From: JBPCNH01 sp051001455
GTDB taxonomy: Bacteria; Actinomycetota; CADDZG01; WHSQ01
Length of the DNA: 64,000 nucleotides
Reading direction: 5' to 3'
Assembly (NCBI GenBank): GCA_051001455.1
Contig: JBPCNH010000006.1
Coordinates: 49,310-113,309 of the forward strand
The notes beneath the pieces were generated by a model. The model was not told the origin of the DNA. It did not search any database and worked only from the letters and a program-made list of their open reading frames with translations. Made by a program: the position numbers and the translations under genes. This document shows positions 9,060 through 17,775 of the stretch, piece by piece (the stretch's first letter is position 1; each line of letters opens with the position of its first letter).

Positions 9060-9076
9060 ACCCCCCTACCGGGGGT
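9060..9076. repeat. Short GC hairpin in the tetR/nth divergent region
   Basis: ACCCCC and GGGGGT flank five bases. It lies between the divergent tetR and nth promoters. No T-run follows, so I do not call it a terminator. Confidence 0.3.
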
Positions 9077-9106
9077 CAACCCGGCAGAGAACGCCGTAGA
9101 GGCATT

Positions 9107-9112
9107 TATCCT
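9107..9112 (+). promoter_or_regulatory. -10 box (TATCCT) for probable leaderless nth
   Basis: TATCCT lies seven bases before the nth ATG. No Shine-Dalgarno sequence is visible between them, as expected for a leaderless transcript. Confidence 0.5.
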
Positions 9113-9119
9113 GCGCTCC

Positions 9120-9854
9120 ATGCCGGACCGGAATGCTCCGATCGAGGAGCGGATCAAGCCGATCGTCTCCCGCCTGAAGAAGGCTTATCCCGACGCCACG
9201 ATCGCCCTCGACTTCACCACTCCCCTCGAGTGTCTGGTGGCGACGATCCTTGCCGCCCAGTCGACCGACGTGCGGGTGAACATCGTCACCAAGGACCTCT
9301 TCAAGAAGTACCAGAGGCCCGAGGATTACCTGGCGGTGTCCGAGACCGAGCTGCAGGAGGACATCCGCTCCACCGGGTTCTTCAACCAGAAGGCGAGAGC
9401 GCTCCGGGGCATGTCCCAGACGCTGATCGACGAGTTCGACGGCGAGGTCCCGCAGACGATCCCCGAGCTACTGAAGCTGAAGGGCGTCGCCCGCAAGACC
9501 GCCAACGTTGTCCAGAACGCTTGCTTCCCGGAAGCAGCCAAGAAGGACCCCGAGGCAGGTATCGCGGTCGACACCCACGTCGGACGCGTCTCGGTGCGCC
9601 TCGGAATCACCGAGCATGACTCGAAGGAAGCTCCGAGGATCGAACAAGACCTGATGCGGATCGTCCCGAAGAAAGAGTGGCCCAAGCTCTCGCACCTGTT
9701 CATCGACCACGGCCGCCAGATATGCGACGCGAAGAAGCCGGTCTGTGACGAGTGTCCGATCGAGAAGCTCTGTCCGTCGAGTCAGGTGGCCGGCTGCCCC
9801 GACCTCTATCGTCTTAAGGCCAAACCCCGGCCGCGGCGCAAGAAGGTCACCTAG
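9120..9854 (+). CDS. nth: Endonuclease III
   Basis: Base-excision DNA glycosylase/AP lyase that removes oxidised pyrimidines. The helix-hairpin-helix is at LLKLKGVARKTANVV, with the catalytic lysine in GVARKTA and the catalytic aspartate in AVDTHVGRV. The 4Fe-4S cluster cysteines are C202, C209, C212 and C218 (C-x6-C-x2-C-x5-C). The 244-residue length fits. The C-terminus ends in a basic tail (PRPRRKK). It overlaps the convergent MATE gene by eight bases at the 3' ends. Confidence 0.96.
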   Translation: MPDRNAPIEERIKPIVSRLKKAYPDATIALDFTTPLECLVATILAAQSTDVRVNIVTKDLFKKYQRPEDYLAVSETELQEDIRSTGFFNQKARALRGMSQTLIDEFDGEVPQTIPELLKLKGVARKTANVVQNACFPEAAKKDPEAGIAVDTHVGRVSVRLGITEHDSKEAPRIEQDLMRIVPKKEWPKLSHLFIDHGRQICDAKKPVCDECPIEKLCPSSQVAGCPDLYRLKAKPRPRRKKVT

Positions 9855-11157
9855 CAGGCTCTCTCCGCTCCAGAGGTTGCAGGTAGCGAGCCCCGGTGAC
9901 GACGCTCCGTACCAACAACCACAACCCCATGCCCGCCGCCAGACCCACGACGCCCCAGCCGCGAGCATGTGCAACGAGCCCCACCGCGGCGAACAGCAAC
10001 GACGCGCCCACCATCGATACCGCGAGGAATCGGGTGGCGAGCGCTCCGATCAGGATCCCGTCGAACGTGAAGGCGAGTGCAGCAATCGGTTGCGCTAACC
10101 CGAGCCACCCGAGCAACTTGGCGGTGGTGGCGAGCACCTCTGGGTCGTCGGTGAACAAACCGGCGATCGCAAAGCGACCGACGAATAGCACAGCTCCAAG
10201 ACCGAGCCCCACCAGTAGCCCCAGTTCGAGCAATCGGTTGGAGACGCGGCGCGCCGAAGCATCATCGCGGGCGCCCAGGTGCTTCGCCACGAGAGCCTGC
10301 GCCGCGATCGCGAGCGAGTCGAGTGTTAACGAGAGCAACAGGAAGATCTGCGAAGCGATCTGCCATCCGCCGAGCGTCACCGTCCCCATCCGCGCGGCCA
10401 GCGAAGTCGCCAGTGTTAACGCCCCCAGAAGGGCACCGGCGCGCACGATGAGATCCGCCCCGACCACCAACAACGACCTCATGACTTGCGGGCGCAGCCG
10501 CAGCGGCGCGCCGGCGAGATGATCCTTCAGGCGCCACAGGAACCAACCCGCGACCGCTGCTTGAGTCAGGACCGTCGCCAGTGCCGCCCCACGGACACCC
10601 AGGCCTGCCGGATAGATCAACAGGTAGTCGAGGGCTGCGTTCGCCACAGCCCCGATCGTGGCGATGATCATCGGGGTCCTCGTATCGTGCGCGCCTCTCA
10701 TGAATCCGTGGCCGACCAGAGCCACGAGTACGAACGGCGCCGACAAGATCCTGATACGGAGATAGGCCTCGGCCAGCGACTCGACCTCTCCGGACGCGCC
10801 CAGCAAGCGCACGATCGGACCTGCTCCGAGCAGCCCTATCGCCGCGATCACTACACCCGCACCGGCGGCGACGAACAGCGCCTGGACGCCGGTCTCGGCC
10901 GCTCCCGGCCTGTCGTCGGCGCCCAATGCGCGCGCCACCTTGGGAGTGACGCCGTAGGCGAGGAATGAGAACAGCCAGAAGGATGCGGTGAATGCCGCCG
11001 TGCCGACCGCTACGGCCCCCAGTTCGTTACGACCGAGGTGCCCGACCAATGCGGTGTCGACCAGCGAGTAGAGAGGATCGGCAGCCAACGCGGCGAGGGC
11101 CGGAACCGCCAGAGCGAAGATCACCCGGTCGTCCGGGTGGCGACGAAGGCGCCTCAA
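9847..11157 (-). CDS. MATE-family efflux transporter (DinF-like)
   Basis: This 436-residue membrane protein has about 12 hydrophobic segments in two similar halves. The N-terminus AVPALAALAADPLYSLVDTALVGHLG is the MATE/DinF signature; members export drugs, metabolites or oxidised compounds using a cation gradient. The start overlaps the patatin gene stop by four bases, so the two are probably co-transcribed. The substrate cannot be inferred. Confidence 0.92.
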   Translation of the reverse strand: MRRLRRHPDDRVIFALAVPALAALAADPLYSLVDTALVGHLGRNELGAVAVGTAAFTASFWLFSFLAYGVTPKVARALGADDRPGAAETGVQALFVAAGAGVVIAAIGLLGAGPIVRLLGASGEVESLAEAYLRIRILSAPFVLVALVGHGFMRGAHDTRTPMIIATIGAVANAALDYLLIYPAGLGVRGAALATVLTQAAVAGWFLWRLKDHLAGAPLRLRPQVMRSLLVVGADLIVRAGALLGALTLATSLAARMGTVTLGGWQIASQIFLLLSLTLDSLAIAAQALVAKHLGARDDASARRVSNRLLELGLLVGLGLGAVLFVGRFAIAGLFTDDPEVLATTAKLLGWLGLAQPIAALAFTFDGILIGALATRFLAVSMVGASLLFAAVGLVAHARGWGVVGLAAGMGLWLLVRSVVTGARYLQPLERREPAR

Positions 11158-12164
11158 GCCGGGCGGCGGGCCGAGCTTGCCGCGATCAGCGCGGGGTGAT
11201 CCTCGTGCTCCCGGATGAAGCGCAGGGTCCCCTTGCGCGCTAGATCGGTGATGTGAGGGCGGTCGAAGTTGCGCATGGCGTTACTGCCAATGGCAGCAAG
11301 GTCGCGCGTCCAGGGACGGATGACGAGCACCTCCACTCCTTTTGCTCTCGCTTCGTTGACCTCGCGGCGCAACGAGCGTGCGAAGAGGGAGCGTGTGACG
11401 ACGGGTCCCCACAGTTTGGGATCGCGCAGCAATAGCTCTCCTTCACCCCGGTAGCCGAGAGGTGCTATGCAGACGATCGAGTCGCATCCGGCTTCTGTGG
11501 CGAGATCGAGTGACGTAGCGCTATACGCCCCGCCATCTACGTACTGCCGGTCACCGATCTTGACCGGAGGGAAGACGCCGGGGATCGATATCGATGCGAG
11601 GACAGCTTCGGGCAAGGTCGCTTCCGGCGCGCCGGGCGCGCCGAAGGCCACCCTTTCGCCCGTGTAGAGATCGGCGCCGCATACATAGAGCTCCCGCTGA
11701 GGCCATTGCCGAGGTAGATCCTCGATGAAGCGTTGTCGCGAGCGATCTGTCGAGTAGAGCCCGGCGGGAAACATCCGGCGCACTGCCGATGGAGGCACTT
11801 TGCCGCGACCGAAGCGGGTCCAGTGCCCGCGCGAGGACACCAGAGCGAACATCGATCCGATGCTGCGTTGTACGCGCTCCAGCTTGTTGCTCCAGAGAGG
11901 TTCGAAGACCTGACGTATCGCTTCCTCGTCGTCGGCCGGATCCTTCGCGACATCCGGATGACGATGGTGGGCGTACTCGTAGAAGTCTTGTTGCGACCAA
12001 CCCGCCCCCGCCATATAGGACGCGATGATCGACCCGGCGCTCGTACCGATAACCACGTCTGAGGTCGTCACGTCGTAGCCGCATTCGGCCAGAGCCTTCA
12101 GGACGCCGGAGTGGTAGGCCATCCCCACGAGACCGCCGCCGCCCAGAACCAGTCCTCGCTTCAC
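11154..12164 (-). CDS. Patatin-like phospholipase
   Basis: Predicted serine acyl hydrolase. It has the glycine-rich oxyanion loop RGLVLGGGGLVGMA at the N-terminus, the nucleophile elbow GTSAG (G-x-S-x-G) and the catalytic Asp in YVDGGAYS (DGG). Its length is 336 residues. The GTG at 12164 was preferred over an upstream in-frame start at 12203 because family homology begins there and a TACGGT box sits six bases before it. No signal peptide is seen, so it is cytosolic or membrane-associated and may act on phospholipids or lipid droplets. Confidence 0.9.
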   Translation of the reverse strand: MKRGLVLGGGGLVGMAYHSGVLKALAECGYDVTTSDVVIGTSAGSIIASYMAGAGWSQQDFYEYAHHRHPDVAKDPADDEEAIRQVFEPLWSNKLERVQRSIGSMFALVSSRGHWTRFGRGKVPPSAVRRMFPAGLYSTDRSRQRFIEDLPRQWPQRELYVCGADLYTGERVAFGAPGAPEATLPEAVLASISIPGVFPPVKIGDRQYVDGGAYSATSLDLATEAGCDSIVCIAPLGYRGEGELLLRDPKLWGPVVTRSLFARSLRREVNEARAKGVEVLVIRPWTRDLAAIGSNAMRNFDRPHITDLARKGTLRFIREHEDHPALIAASSARRPA

Positions 12165-12170
12165 GCCCCA

Positions 12171-12176
12171 ACCGTA
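12171..12176 (-). promoter_or_regulatory. -10 box (TACGGT) for probable leaderless patatin gene
   Basis: TACGGT on the minus strand, six bases before the GTG at 12164. No ribosome site is visible. Confidence 0.45.
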
Positions 12177-12300
12177 GGCGATGGCTCGAGGGATACCTGC
12201 CACGATCTGTTTGCTCGCTCGGCTCCGCCGGCCGTTATCTCGATCTCGACCGGGCGGCGAACGATTGGCCCCGGCCGGGGGAGTAGAGACCAGCAGCCTT

Positions 12301-12306
12301 TACGAT
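12301..12306 (+). promoter_or_regulatory. -10 box (TACGAT) for probable leaderless ispH
   Basis: TACGAT lies six bases before the ispH ATG at 12313, without a Shine-Dalgarno sequence. Confidence 0.5.
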
Positions 12307-12312
12307 GGGCGC

Positions 12313-13266
12313 ATGGGAAAGAAGGTGTTGCTGGCGGCCCCTCGTGGGTATTGCGCGGGGGTGGACCGGGCCGTAGAGATGGTCGAGCGTGCGCTCGACA
12401 AGCTCGGCGCGCCGGTCTACGTCCGCAAGGAGATCGTCCACAACCGCCACGTGGTGAGCGAGTTAGAGCGACGAGGGGCCATCTTCGTGGAATCCGAAGA
12501 AGACATCCCCGAAGGAGCCGTTTGCATCTTCTCGGCCCACGGCGTCTCGCCCCAGGTCCGGGACAGTGCCGTGCAGCGCAACCTGCAGGTCATCGATGCC
12601 ACCTGCCCACTCGTAACGAAGGTTCACAACGAGGCCAAGCGTTTCTCTCGCTCCGGCCGCAAGATCGTGTTGGTAGGGCATGTCGGACACGAAGAGATCG
12701 AAGGCACTGCCGGTGAGGCTCCCGACGACACGTATGTGATCGAATCGGTCGACCAGATCGACAAACTCGACCTCCATCCCGATGAGCCCATCTCGTACCT
12801 CACTCAGACGACGCTGTCGGTGGACGACACCCTCGAGGTCGTCGAGGGTCTGAGGCAGCGTTTCACGAACATCCAAGGCCCGCACTCCGACGACATCTGC
12901 TACGCAACCCAGAACCGGCAGGTCGCGGTGAAAGCGATCGCTCCCGAGGCCGACGTCGTCTTGATCGTCGGCGCCTTCAACTCGTCAAACTCGAACCGCA
13001 TGGTCGAGGTCGCCAAGGTTGCCGGCATCCCTGCGTACCTGGTTCCCGACGAGACCCATCTGAAGGCCGAATGGCTCGAGGGAGCCGAGACCGTAGGGGT
13101 CTCTTCCGGAGCCAGCGCCCCCGAGGTTCTCGTGGACCGGCTACTGGAGAAGCTTGCCGAGTACGGCTACTCGGACGTAGAGACGAAGGTCGTGACGACA
13201 GAGGACGTGACCTTCTCGCTGCCGCCCTGGCTAAGAGAACAACAAGGCGCCGAAGCCTCCGCTTAA
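12313..13266 (+). CDS. ispH: 4-hydroxy-3-methylbut-2-enyl diphosphate reductase
   Basis: Last enzyme of the MEP isoprenoid pathway (also called LytB), which reduces HMBPP to IPP and DMAPP with a 4Fe-4S cluster. The three cluster cysteines are visible in RGYCAGVDRAVEMVE (C14), DATCPLVTKVH and DICYATQNRQ. The NSSNSNRM substrate motif and SSGASAPE near the C-terminus are present. The frame is open upstream to 12181, but the ATG at 12313 (MGKKVLLAAPRGYC) matches the family start and the promoter box. It gives 317 residues. Confidence 0.96.
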   Translation: MGKKVLLAAPRGYCAGVDRAVEMVERALDKLGAPVYVRKEIVHNRHVVSELERRGAIFVESEEDIPEGAVCIFSAHGVSPQVRDSAVQRNLQVIDATCPLVTKVHNEAKRFSRSGRKIVLVGHVGHEEIEGTAGEAPDDTYVIESVDQIDKLDLHPDEPISYLTQTTLSVDDTLEVVEGLRQRFTNIQGPHSDDICYATQNRQVAVKAIAPEADVVLIVGAFNSSNSNRMVEVAKVAGIPAYLVPDETHLKAEWLEGAETVGVSSGASAPEVLVDRLLEKLAEYGYSDVETKVVTTEDVTFSLPPWLREQQGAEASA

Positions 13267-13349
13267 ATCACGCCGTTCCTGCCGCAACTCCGGTTGATCG
13301 CTTTGGGGCGGGCGGGTGGATCCGGAGGAGTGCCCCCTACTGGATTCGC

Positions 13350-13640
13350 TCATCCATGCGCGATGCTCTGTTCGATGTCGTTCGCTAGGTCGAAATCGAG
13401 CGGAGTGATGCCGCCTTCGGAGTGGGTGGCCAGCGCCAGGCGCACCTTGTTCCAGCGGATGTCGATATCGGGATGGTGGTCGTAGCGGTCGGCCATCTTG
13501 GCGACCTCGTTCACGAAGGCGATGGCGGCGCCGAAATCGTCGAACTCGTAGACCTTTTGGATCTCGTCGCCCTCGCGCTCCCAATCGCCGAGCTCGCTCA
13601 GGCGCTGTTCGATCTCTTCGTCTTCCAGCAGATCCGCCAC
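13350..13640 (-). CDS. 4a-hydroxytetrahydrobiopterin dehydratase (PCD/DCoH family)
   Basis: This 96-residue protein has the pterin carbinolamine dehydratase core: DDFGAAIAFVNEVAKMA followed by the active-site RYDHHPDIDIRWNKV and a terminal THSEGGITPLDFDLA. It recycles the carbinolamine of tetrahydrobiopterin or acts on related pterins. The GTG start is preceded by AAGGAG. No aromatic amino-acid hydroxylase is nearby, so the pterin-linked partner is unknown. Confidence 0.93.
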   Translation of the reverse strand: MADLLEDEEIEQRLSELGDWEREGDEIQKVYEFDDFGAAIAFVNEVAKMADRYDHHPDIDIRWNKVRLALATHSEGGITPLDFDLANDIEQSIAHG

Positions 13641-13715
13641 TTCACTCCTTCCTGAGGTCTTTTCCTACAGTCGCGGCCGACCATACCGCGAGCGGGAGGG
13701 GGGGTGTGCAGGGCC

Positions 13716-13721
13716 TATAGT
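13716..13721 (+). promoter_or_regulatory. -10 box (TATAGT) upstream of the LLM oxidoreductase
   Basis: TATAGT is 37 bases before the ATG at 13759. The leader then contains a GAGGAG ribosome site. No clear -35 box is visible. Confidence 0.4.
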
Positions 13722-13758
13722 CCGCATCTACCGGGAACTAGCGAGGAGTCTGGAACGC

Positions 13759-14769
13759 ATGGACTACGGGATAGGTGTGGGCGGTCCGATGCCCATGATC
13801 GGGCCGATGGCGCAGATGGTGGAGCAAGCCGGCTTCGAGTCATGTTGGGCCGCCGAAACCACCAACTCGGCTTTCGTAACCGCGCAGATCGCTATCCAGG
13901 CCACGAACAAGATCAAGGTCGGGACCGCCATCGCGCTTGCGTTCCCTCGCTCGCCGACGATCACGGCTATGGAAGCGATGGATCTGGACGAGCTCTCGGG
14001 CGGACGCTTCATGGTCGGCCTCGGGACCCAGGTCAAGCGAGTTAACGAGAACCGTTTCTCGGTCCCCTTCGAGCACCCCGCGCCGAAGCTCAAGGAGTAC
14101 GCCCAGGTGATGCGTACCGTCTGGGCCGCGAACCGCGGCGACGACGTGGTCTTCGAGGGCAAGTTCTACAACGTTACGATGCCGACCTTCGGGGGTCTCA
14201 GGCAGCCTCCTCCGCAGGATGTTCCGATCTACTTCGCTGCGGTCAACAAGTTGATGGCCCGTTACTGCGGCGAGGTTGCCGACGGTCTTCTCGGCCACCC
14301 TCTAGCGTCCATCAAGTACTTGGAAGAGGTGATACGTCCTGCGATAGCGGACGGTGCCGGGCGAGCCGGTCGTAAGCCCGAGGACTGCAACCTGACCGCG
14401 TCTCCGATGATCTCGATCAGCGATGACGTCGACCTGGCGCGCCGTGAGGTGAAGCTTCAGATCGCTTTCTACGCGACCACTCGCACCTACACCCCGATCC
14501 TCGAGTTGCACGGCAAGGCCGACGTCGTGCCGGCACTCCGGGACGCGTTCGACCGCAAGGACAAAGAGGCGATGACCGCTCTGATAGACGATGACCTCTG
14601 CGACGCGATCGCGGTGGCGGGGCCTCCCGAAGAGGTGCGCGACCGGGTGAAACAGTGGGAAGGGGTCGCCGACCGGCTCATGGTGGCCGGTCCCTGGTAT
14701 GGCCCGAGTCCACAGCGGTTGATGGAGAACTATCAGGCTTTGGTCGAAACATTCGGGACCAGCGCTTAA
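13759..14769 (+). CDS. LLM-class (luciferase-like) F420/FMN-dependent oxidoreductase
   Basis: This 336-residue TIM-barrel protein has the bacterial luciferase-like pattern: GIGVGGPMPM at strand 1, GFESCWAAETTNSA, KIKVGTAIALAFPRSP, and ELSGGRFMVGLGTQVK. Actinobacterial members mostly use deazaflavin F420, so that cofactor is likely, but FMN is not excluded. The substrate is unknown. It stands alone between the convergent pterin dehydratase and Mam-like genes. Confidence 0.88.
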   Translation: MDYGIGVGGPMPMIGPMAQMVEQAGFESCWAAETTNSAFVTAQIAIQATNKIKVGTAIALAFPRSPTITAMEAMDLDELSGGRFMVGLGTQVKRVNENRFSVPFEHPAPKLKEYAQVMRTVWAANRGDDVVFEGKFYNVTMPTFGGLRQPPPQDVPIYFAAVNKLMARYCGEVADGLLGHPLASIKYLEEVIRPAIADGAGRAGRKPEDCNLTASPMISISDDVDLARREVKLQIAFYATTRTYTPILELHGKADVVPALRDAFDRKDKEAMTALIDDDLCDAIAVAGPPEEVRDRVKQWEGVADRLMVAGPWYGPSPQRLMENYQALVETFGTSA

Positions 14770-14784
14770 CGCCGGCGGCGCGTC

Positions 14785-15345
14785 TCAGTCGGAGCCGGGG
14801 GATTGCTGGGACAGGATCTGCAGCTTCTCGGCTTTCCATACGTCGTTCTCCACGACCATCCCTAACCGTAGAACGAGGAGCACCAGCCGATCGTCGGCGG
14901 ACGCATCCGTTCGCACTCGCTGCACGACCCGCGCAGTGGCACCTGCTCGGGTCGCACTAACGAAACCGATCGTGGGTCCATCGAGGATGTCGCCTTCGGA
15001 GACGGTGTTGGTCTCGGCGAGGATCTCTCCTAGATCTCCACCCAACAATTCCTCGTAGTCCTCGAGGAATCCCCCCGTGACGAGAGGGAGCAGCTCTTCC
15101 CGATTGTCCTCGATCGTATCGGCGTCGTAATCAACGACCCTTTTGATCACTTGGATCGCTACCTCCTCTACGTCACCGCTCTCGTCCTGCAAGAAGCGTG
15201 TGACCTCTGCAGGCTCAGTGATCTTCTCCGAGTTCCATAAGAAAGCGAACGCGATCGCAGCGCCGGCCGCGATGATCAGTGCGAGTGCGAGCCACCGCGC
15301 CTCGGGGGGCCTCTTCTCGCTAGGCGTGGCGCCGTCGGCTTCCAT
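14785..15345 (-). CDS. Mce-associated (Mam-like) single-pass membrane protein
   Basis: A short cytosolic N-terminus is followed by one transmembrane helix (WLALALIIAAGAAIAFAFLW) and an extracytoplasmic alpha/beta domain of about 140 residues resembling an NTF2-like fold. The pattern (helix, then VIKRVVDYDADTIEDN, then VVQRVRTDASADDRLVLLVLRLGMV) matches the Mce-associated membrane proteins and the protein at 20163-20684. The ATG at 15345 has a GTGAGG ribosome site about eight bases away; the frame stays open upstream. It lies 17 bases after the MceG gene stop position on the same strand once the leader is allowed for, suggesting one unit with MceG. Confidence 0.68.
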   Translation of the reverse strand: MEADGATPSEKRPPEARWLALALIIAAGAAIAFAFLWNSEKITEPAEVTRFLQDESGDVEEVAIQVIKRVVDYDADTIEDNREELLPLVTGGFLEDYEELLGGDLGEILAETNTVSEGDILDGPTIGFVSATRAGATARVVQRVRTDASADDRLVLLVLRLGMVVENDVWKAEKLQILSQQSPGSD

Positions 15346-15457
15346 CGGGTCATCCTCACCCATCCTCGTAGGGTTGTTCACCGCGCACACACGTCCCGAT
15401 CTAAAGGAGGTGACGCGCTCGTACATCCCCCGGACCTGTTCGTCCCGGATTCGCGGG

Positions 15458-16372
15458 TTAGGCGGGCGCGCCGGCCTCTCGCTCCATCTCTTCGGTCTCT
15501 TTCGCAGTGAGACCCGAGGAACTCTTCGCCTGCGCGGTTTTTGTCGAGTCCTTCTCTTCGGACATCCCGATAGGTCCGTCGGTGTCGCCGGAGAGGAACT
15601 GGCGCACCACGGGGATCTCAGACTCGAACATTTCGCGGGCGGGCCCGAAACGGACGAGGTTCCTTCGGTAGAGCATCCCGATGTAATCAGAGACCTTCCG
15701 GGCGGTAGAGATGTCGTGCGTAACGACCATGAAGGTAGCTTTGAGCTGATCGTTCAGATCCATGATCAGTTCGTTCAGGAAAGCCGTTCGGACGGGGTCG
15801 AGTCCGGAATCGGGTTCGTCGAAGAGGATGATCTCGGGGTCGAGAACCAGGGCCCGGGCCAGGCCGGCTCGTTTCTTCATCCCGCCCGATATCTCGCCGG
15901 GGAGCTTCTTCTCGGCTCCGGTGAGGCCGACCATCGTGAGCTTCTCGCTCACGATGTCCTTGACCTCGCTCTCTTTCTTCTTCGTGTGCTCGCGCAGAGG
16001 GAAGGCCACATTGTCGTAGATGTTCATCGAGCCGAAGAGAGCTCCATCCTGGAAGAGGACTCCGAACTTCCGACGGACCTCGTAGAGCTCTTTCTCGTTG
16101 AGTGCCGGAACGTTTTTGTCGCCGATCCAGATCTCGCCGCGATCGGGCTTCAAAAGACCCACGAGATGCTTCAGGAAGACCGATTTACCCGTACCGGAGG
16201 GGCCCAGTATCAAGGTGATGCGGCCCTTGGGGACGTCGAAGGTGATCCCTTCGAGGACCGTCTGAGCGCCGAAGGATTTGGTTAGGTCCTTGATCGATAT
16301 CTCGATCTCAGGATCGGTGTCGCTGTACTTGTCGCGACCCATCGCGGTCGTGGCCGTTCCTGATCCACCCAT
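15458..16372 (-). CDS. mceG: ABC transporter ATPase MceG/Mkl (MlaF-like)
   Basis: This ATPase should energise the Mce lipid importer. It has Walker A GPSGTGKS, a Q-loop in VLFQDGALF, the signature SGGMKKR, Walker B with IILFDEPDSGLDP, and a His switch in VVTHD. The FQDGALF/SMNIYDNVAFPLREH block is typical of MlaF/Mkl. A C-terminal extension of ~50 residues is rich in Lys, Glu and Ser. In mycobacteria MceG is likewise encoded away from the mce operon. Here it is about 4 kb from the end of the operon, separated by acyl-CoA dehydrogenase genes on the other strand. Confidence 0.93.
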   Translation of the reverse strand: MGGSGTATTAMGRDKYSDTDPEIEISIKDLTKSFGAQTVLEGITFDVPKGRITLILGPSGTGKSVFLKHLVGLLKPDRGEIWIGDKNVPALNEKELYEVRRKFGVLFQDGALFGSMNIYDNVAFPLREHTKKKESEVKDIVSEKLTMVGLTGAEKKLPGEISGGMKKRAGLARALVLDPEIILFDEPDSGLDPVRTAFLNELIMDLNDQLKATFMVVTHDISTARKVSDYIGMLYRRNLVRFGPAREMFESEIPVVRQFLSGDTDGPIGMSEEKDSTKTAQAKSSSGLTAKETEEMEREAGAPA

Positions 16373-16532
16373 GCGTTCTCAGACCCCCCGGGCTGTTGGT
16401 GACGCGTTGTGGTCAAGGGTACTTCGGCACGGGATGTTTGCCCACTCGGCGGTAACTACCTCTCTGCTGCGGCCGCGTGTGTCTTGGTGCTGGGAGCGGC
16501 CCGACCGGGGGGGGCGGCTCGGGGGCCGTGGT

Positions 16533-16538
16533 TAGGAT
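16533..16538 (+). promoter_or_regulatory. -10 box (TAGGAT) for probable leaderless acyl-CoA dehydrogenase
   Basis: TAGGAT lies six bases before the GTG at 16545 in the 172-base divergent region between mceG and this gene. No ribosome site is seen. Confidence 0.5.
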
Positions 16539-16544
16539 GCGGCG

Positions 16545-17717
16545 GTGGATTTCAGAGACACTCCAGAAGAGGCTCGGTTCCGTGAGGAGCTGCGAGCGTG
16601 GATCGCCGCCAACAAGCCCCCAGAGGCGGCACCTCAAGCTGGGCAGATGGACGAAGACATCGCGCGGGAGTGGGCCGCGAAGCTCTATGCCGACGGGTAC
16701 GCAGGTATCACCTGGCCGAAGGAGTACGGCGGTCGGGGAGCTCCGTACACCCACCAGGCGATCTTCCTCGAGGAGACCGCACGTGCAGAAGCTCCCGAGC
16801 ACATCGGGCTCATCGGTCTGGGCATGGCCGGCCCGACGATCATCGCTCACGGTACGGACGAGCAGAAATCGCGTTATCTCGGCAAGATCCTCTCCGGTGA
16901 AGAGGTTTGGTGCCAGGGCTTCTCCGAACCGGGCGCGGGCAGCGATCTAGCATCACTGCGGACGCGGGCCGAGGAAGATGGGGACGACTTCGTCGTCAAT
17001 GGGCAGAAGGTGTGGTCATCCTTCGCTCACATCGCTCACCACTGCATCTTGATGGTCCGAACCGATCCCAACGCACCGAAGCACAAGGGCATCACCTACT
17101 TGCTCGCGGACATGCATGCGCCCGGGGTGGATGTGAGGCCGTTGAGGCAGATCACCGGCGACCCGGAATTCAATGAGATCTTCTTCACGGACGTGCGGGT
17201 GCCGAAACGAAACGTGCTCGGAGAGGTCAACGGTGGTTGGGGGGTGGCCATGACTACCTTGTTGCACGAGCGCGGCACCCTCGGCTTCGCTTTGACGGCA
17301 CGCTTGGAGGTCGCGGTGAATAAGTTGATGGCCACGGCAAAGTGCGAGCGCTCGGATGGATCTGTGCCGGCGGAGGATCCACTGATCCGCGACCGGATCG
17401 CGCAGCAGTGGATCGATCTTCAAGCTTTGCGGTTCCTCAACTACCGCGCATTAACGGGTCTGGTTCACACCGGCGTCCCCGGTGCGGAAGGGTCCGTAGC
17501 CAAGTTGCACTGGTCGGAGTCGAACCAACGACTTGGACGTCTCGCACTCGAGATCCTGGGCTCAGAAGCTCAGCTCGACGGCTCAGACGGTTTCTGGAGC
17601 GGCTATTGGCAGTATCACCAACTCCGCAGCCGGGGCAACACGATCGAAGCGGGAACGAGTGAGGTGTTGCGAAACATCATCTCCGAGCGTGTGCTCGGTC
17701 TGCCGAGGTCACGATGA
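16545..17717 (+). CDS. Acyl-CoA dehydrogenase (FadE-type, first of a tandem pair)
   Basis: FAD-dependent enzyme that introduces the alpha-beta double bond in acyl-CoA. Visible are the N-terminal helix MDFRDTPEEARFREELRAW, the FAD/substrate loop FSEPGAGSDLASL, DPEFNEIFFTDVRVP, and the C-terminal NTIEAGTSEVLRNIISERVLGLP. It has 390 residues. The next gene encodes a shorter, divergent acyl-CoA dehydrogenase. In mycobacterial sterol side-chain catabolism such pairs form alpha2-beta2 enzymes, and a heteromer is likely here. Proximity to the Mce locus favours a bulky or sterol-derived substrate (inference). Confidence 0.93.
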   Translation: MDFRDTPEEARFREELRAWIAANKPPEAAPQAGQMDEDIAREWAAKLYADGYAGITWPKEYGGRGAPYTHQAIFLEETARAEAPEHIGLIGLGMAGPTIIAHGTDEQKSRYLGKILSGEEVWCQGFSEPGAGSDLASLRTRAEEDGDDFVVNGQKVWSSFAHIAHHCILMVRTDPNAPKHKGITYLLADMHAPGVDVRPLRQITGDPEFNEIFFTDVRVPKRNVLGEVNGGWGVAMTTLLHERGTLGFALTARLEVAVNKLMATAKCERSDGSVPAEDPLIRDRIAQQWIDLQALRFLNYRALTGLVHTGVPGAEGSVAKLHWSESNQRLGRLALEILGSEAQLDGSDGFWSGYWQYHQLRSRGNTIEAGTSEVLRNIISERVLGLPRSR

Positions 17718-17775
17718 ACGTCCACCCGTCCACTCAGAACCGTTGTACCGACTTACACGACCCGAGGTGTAGATA

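Noticed and set aside
12181..12312. Extended N-terminus of ispH
   Set aside because: The extra 44 residues are not family-like, and a promoter box sits before ATG 12313.
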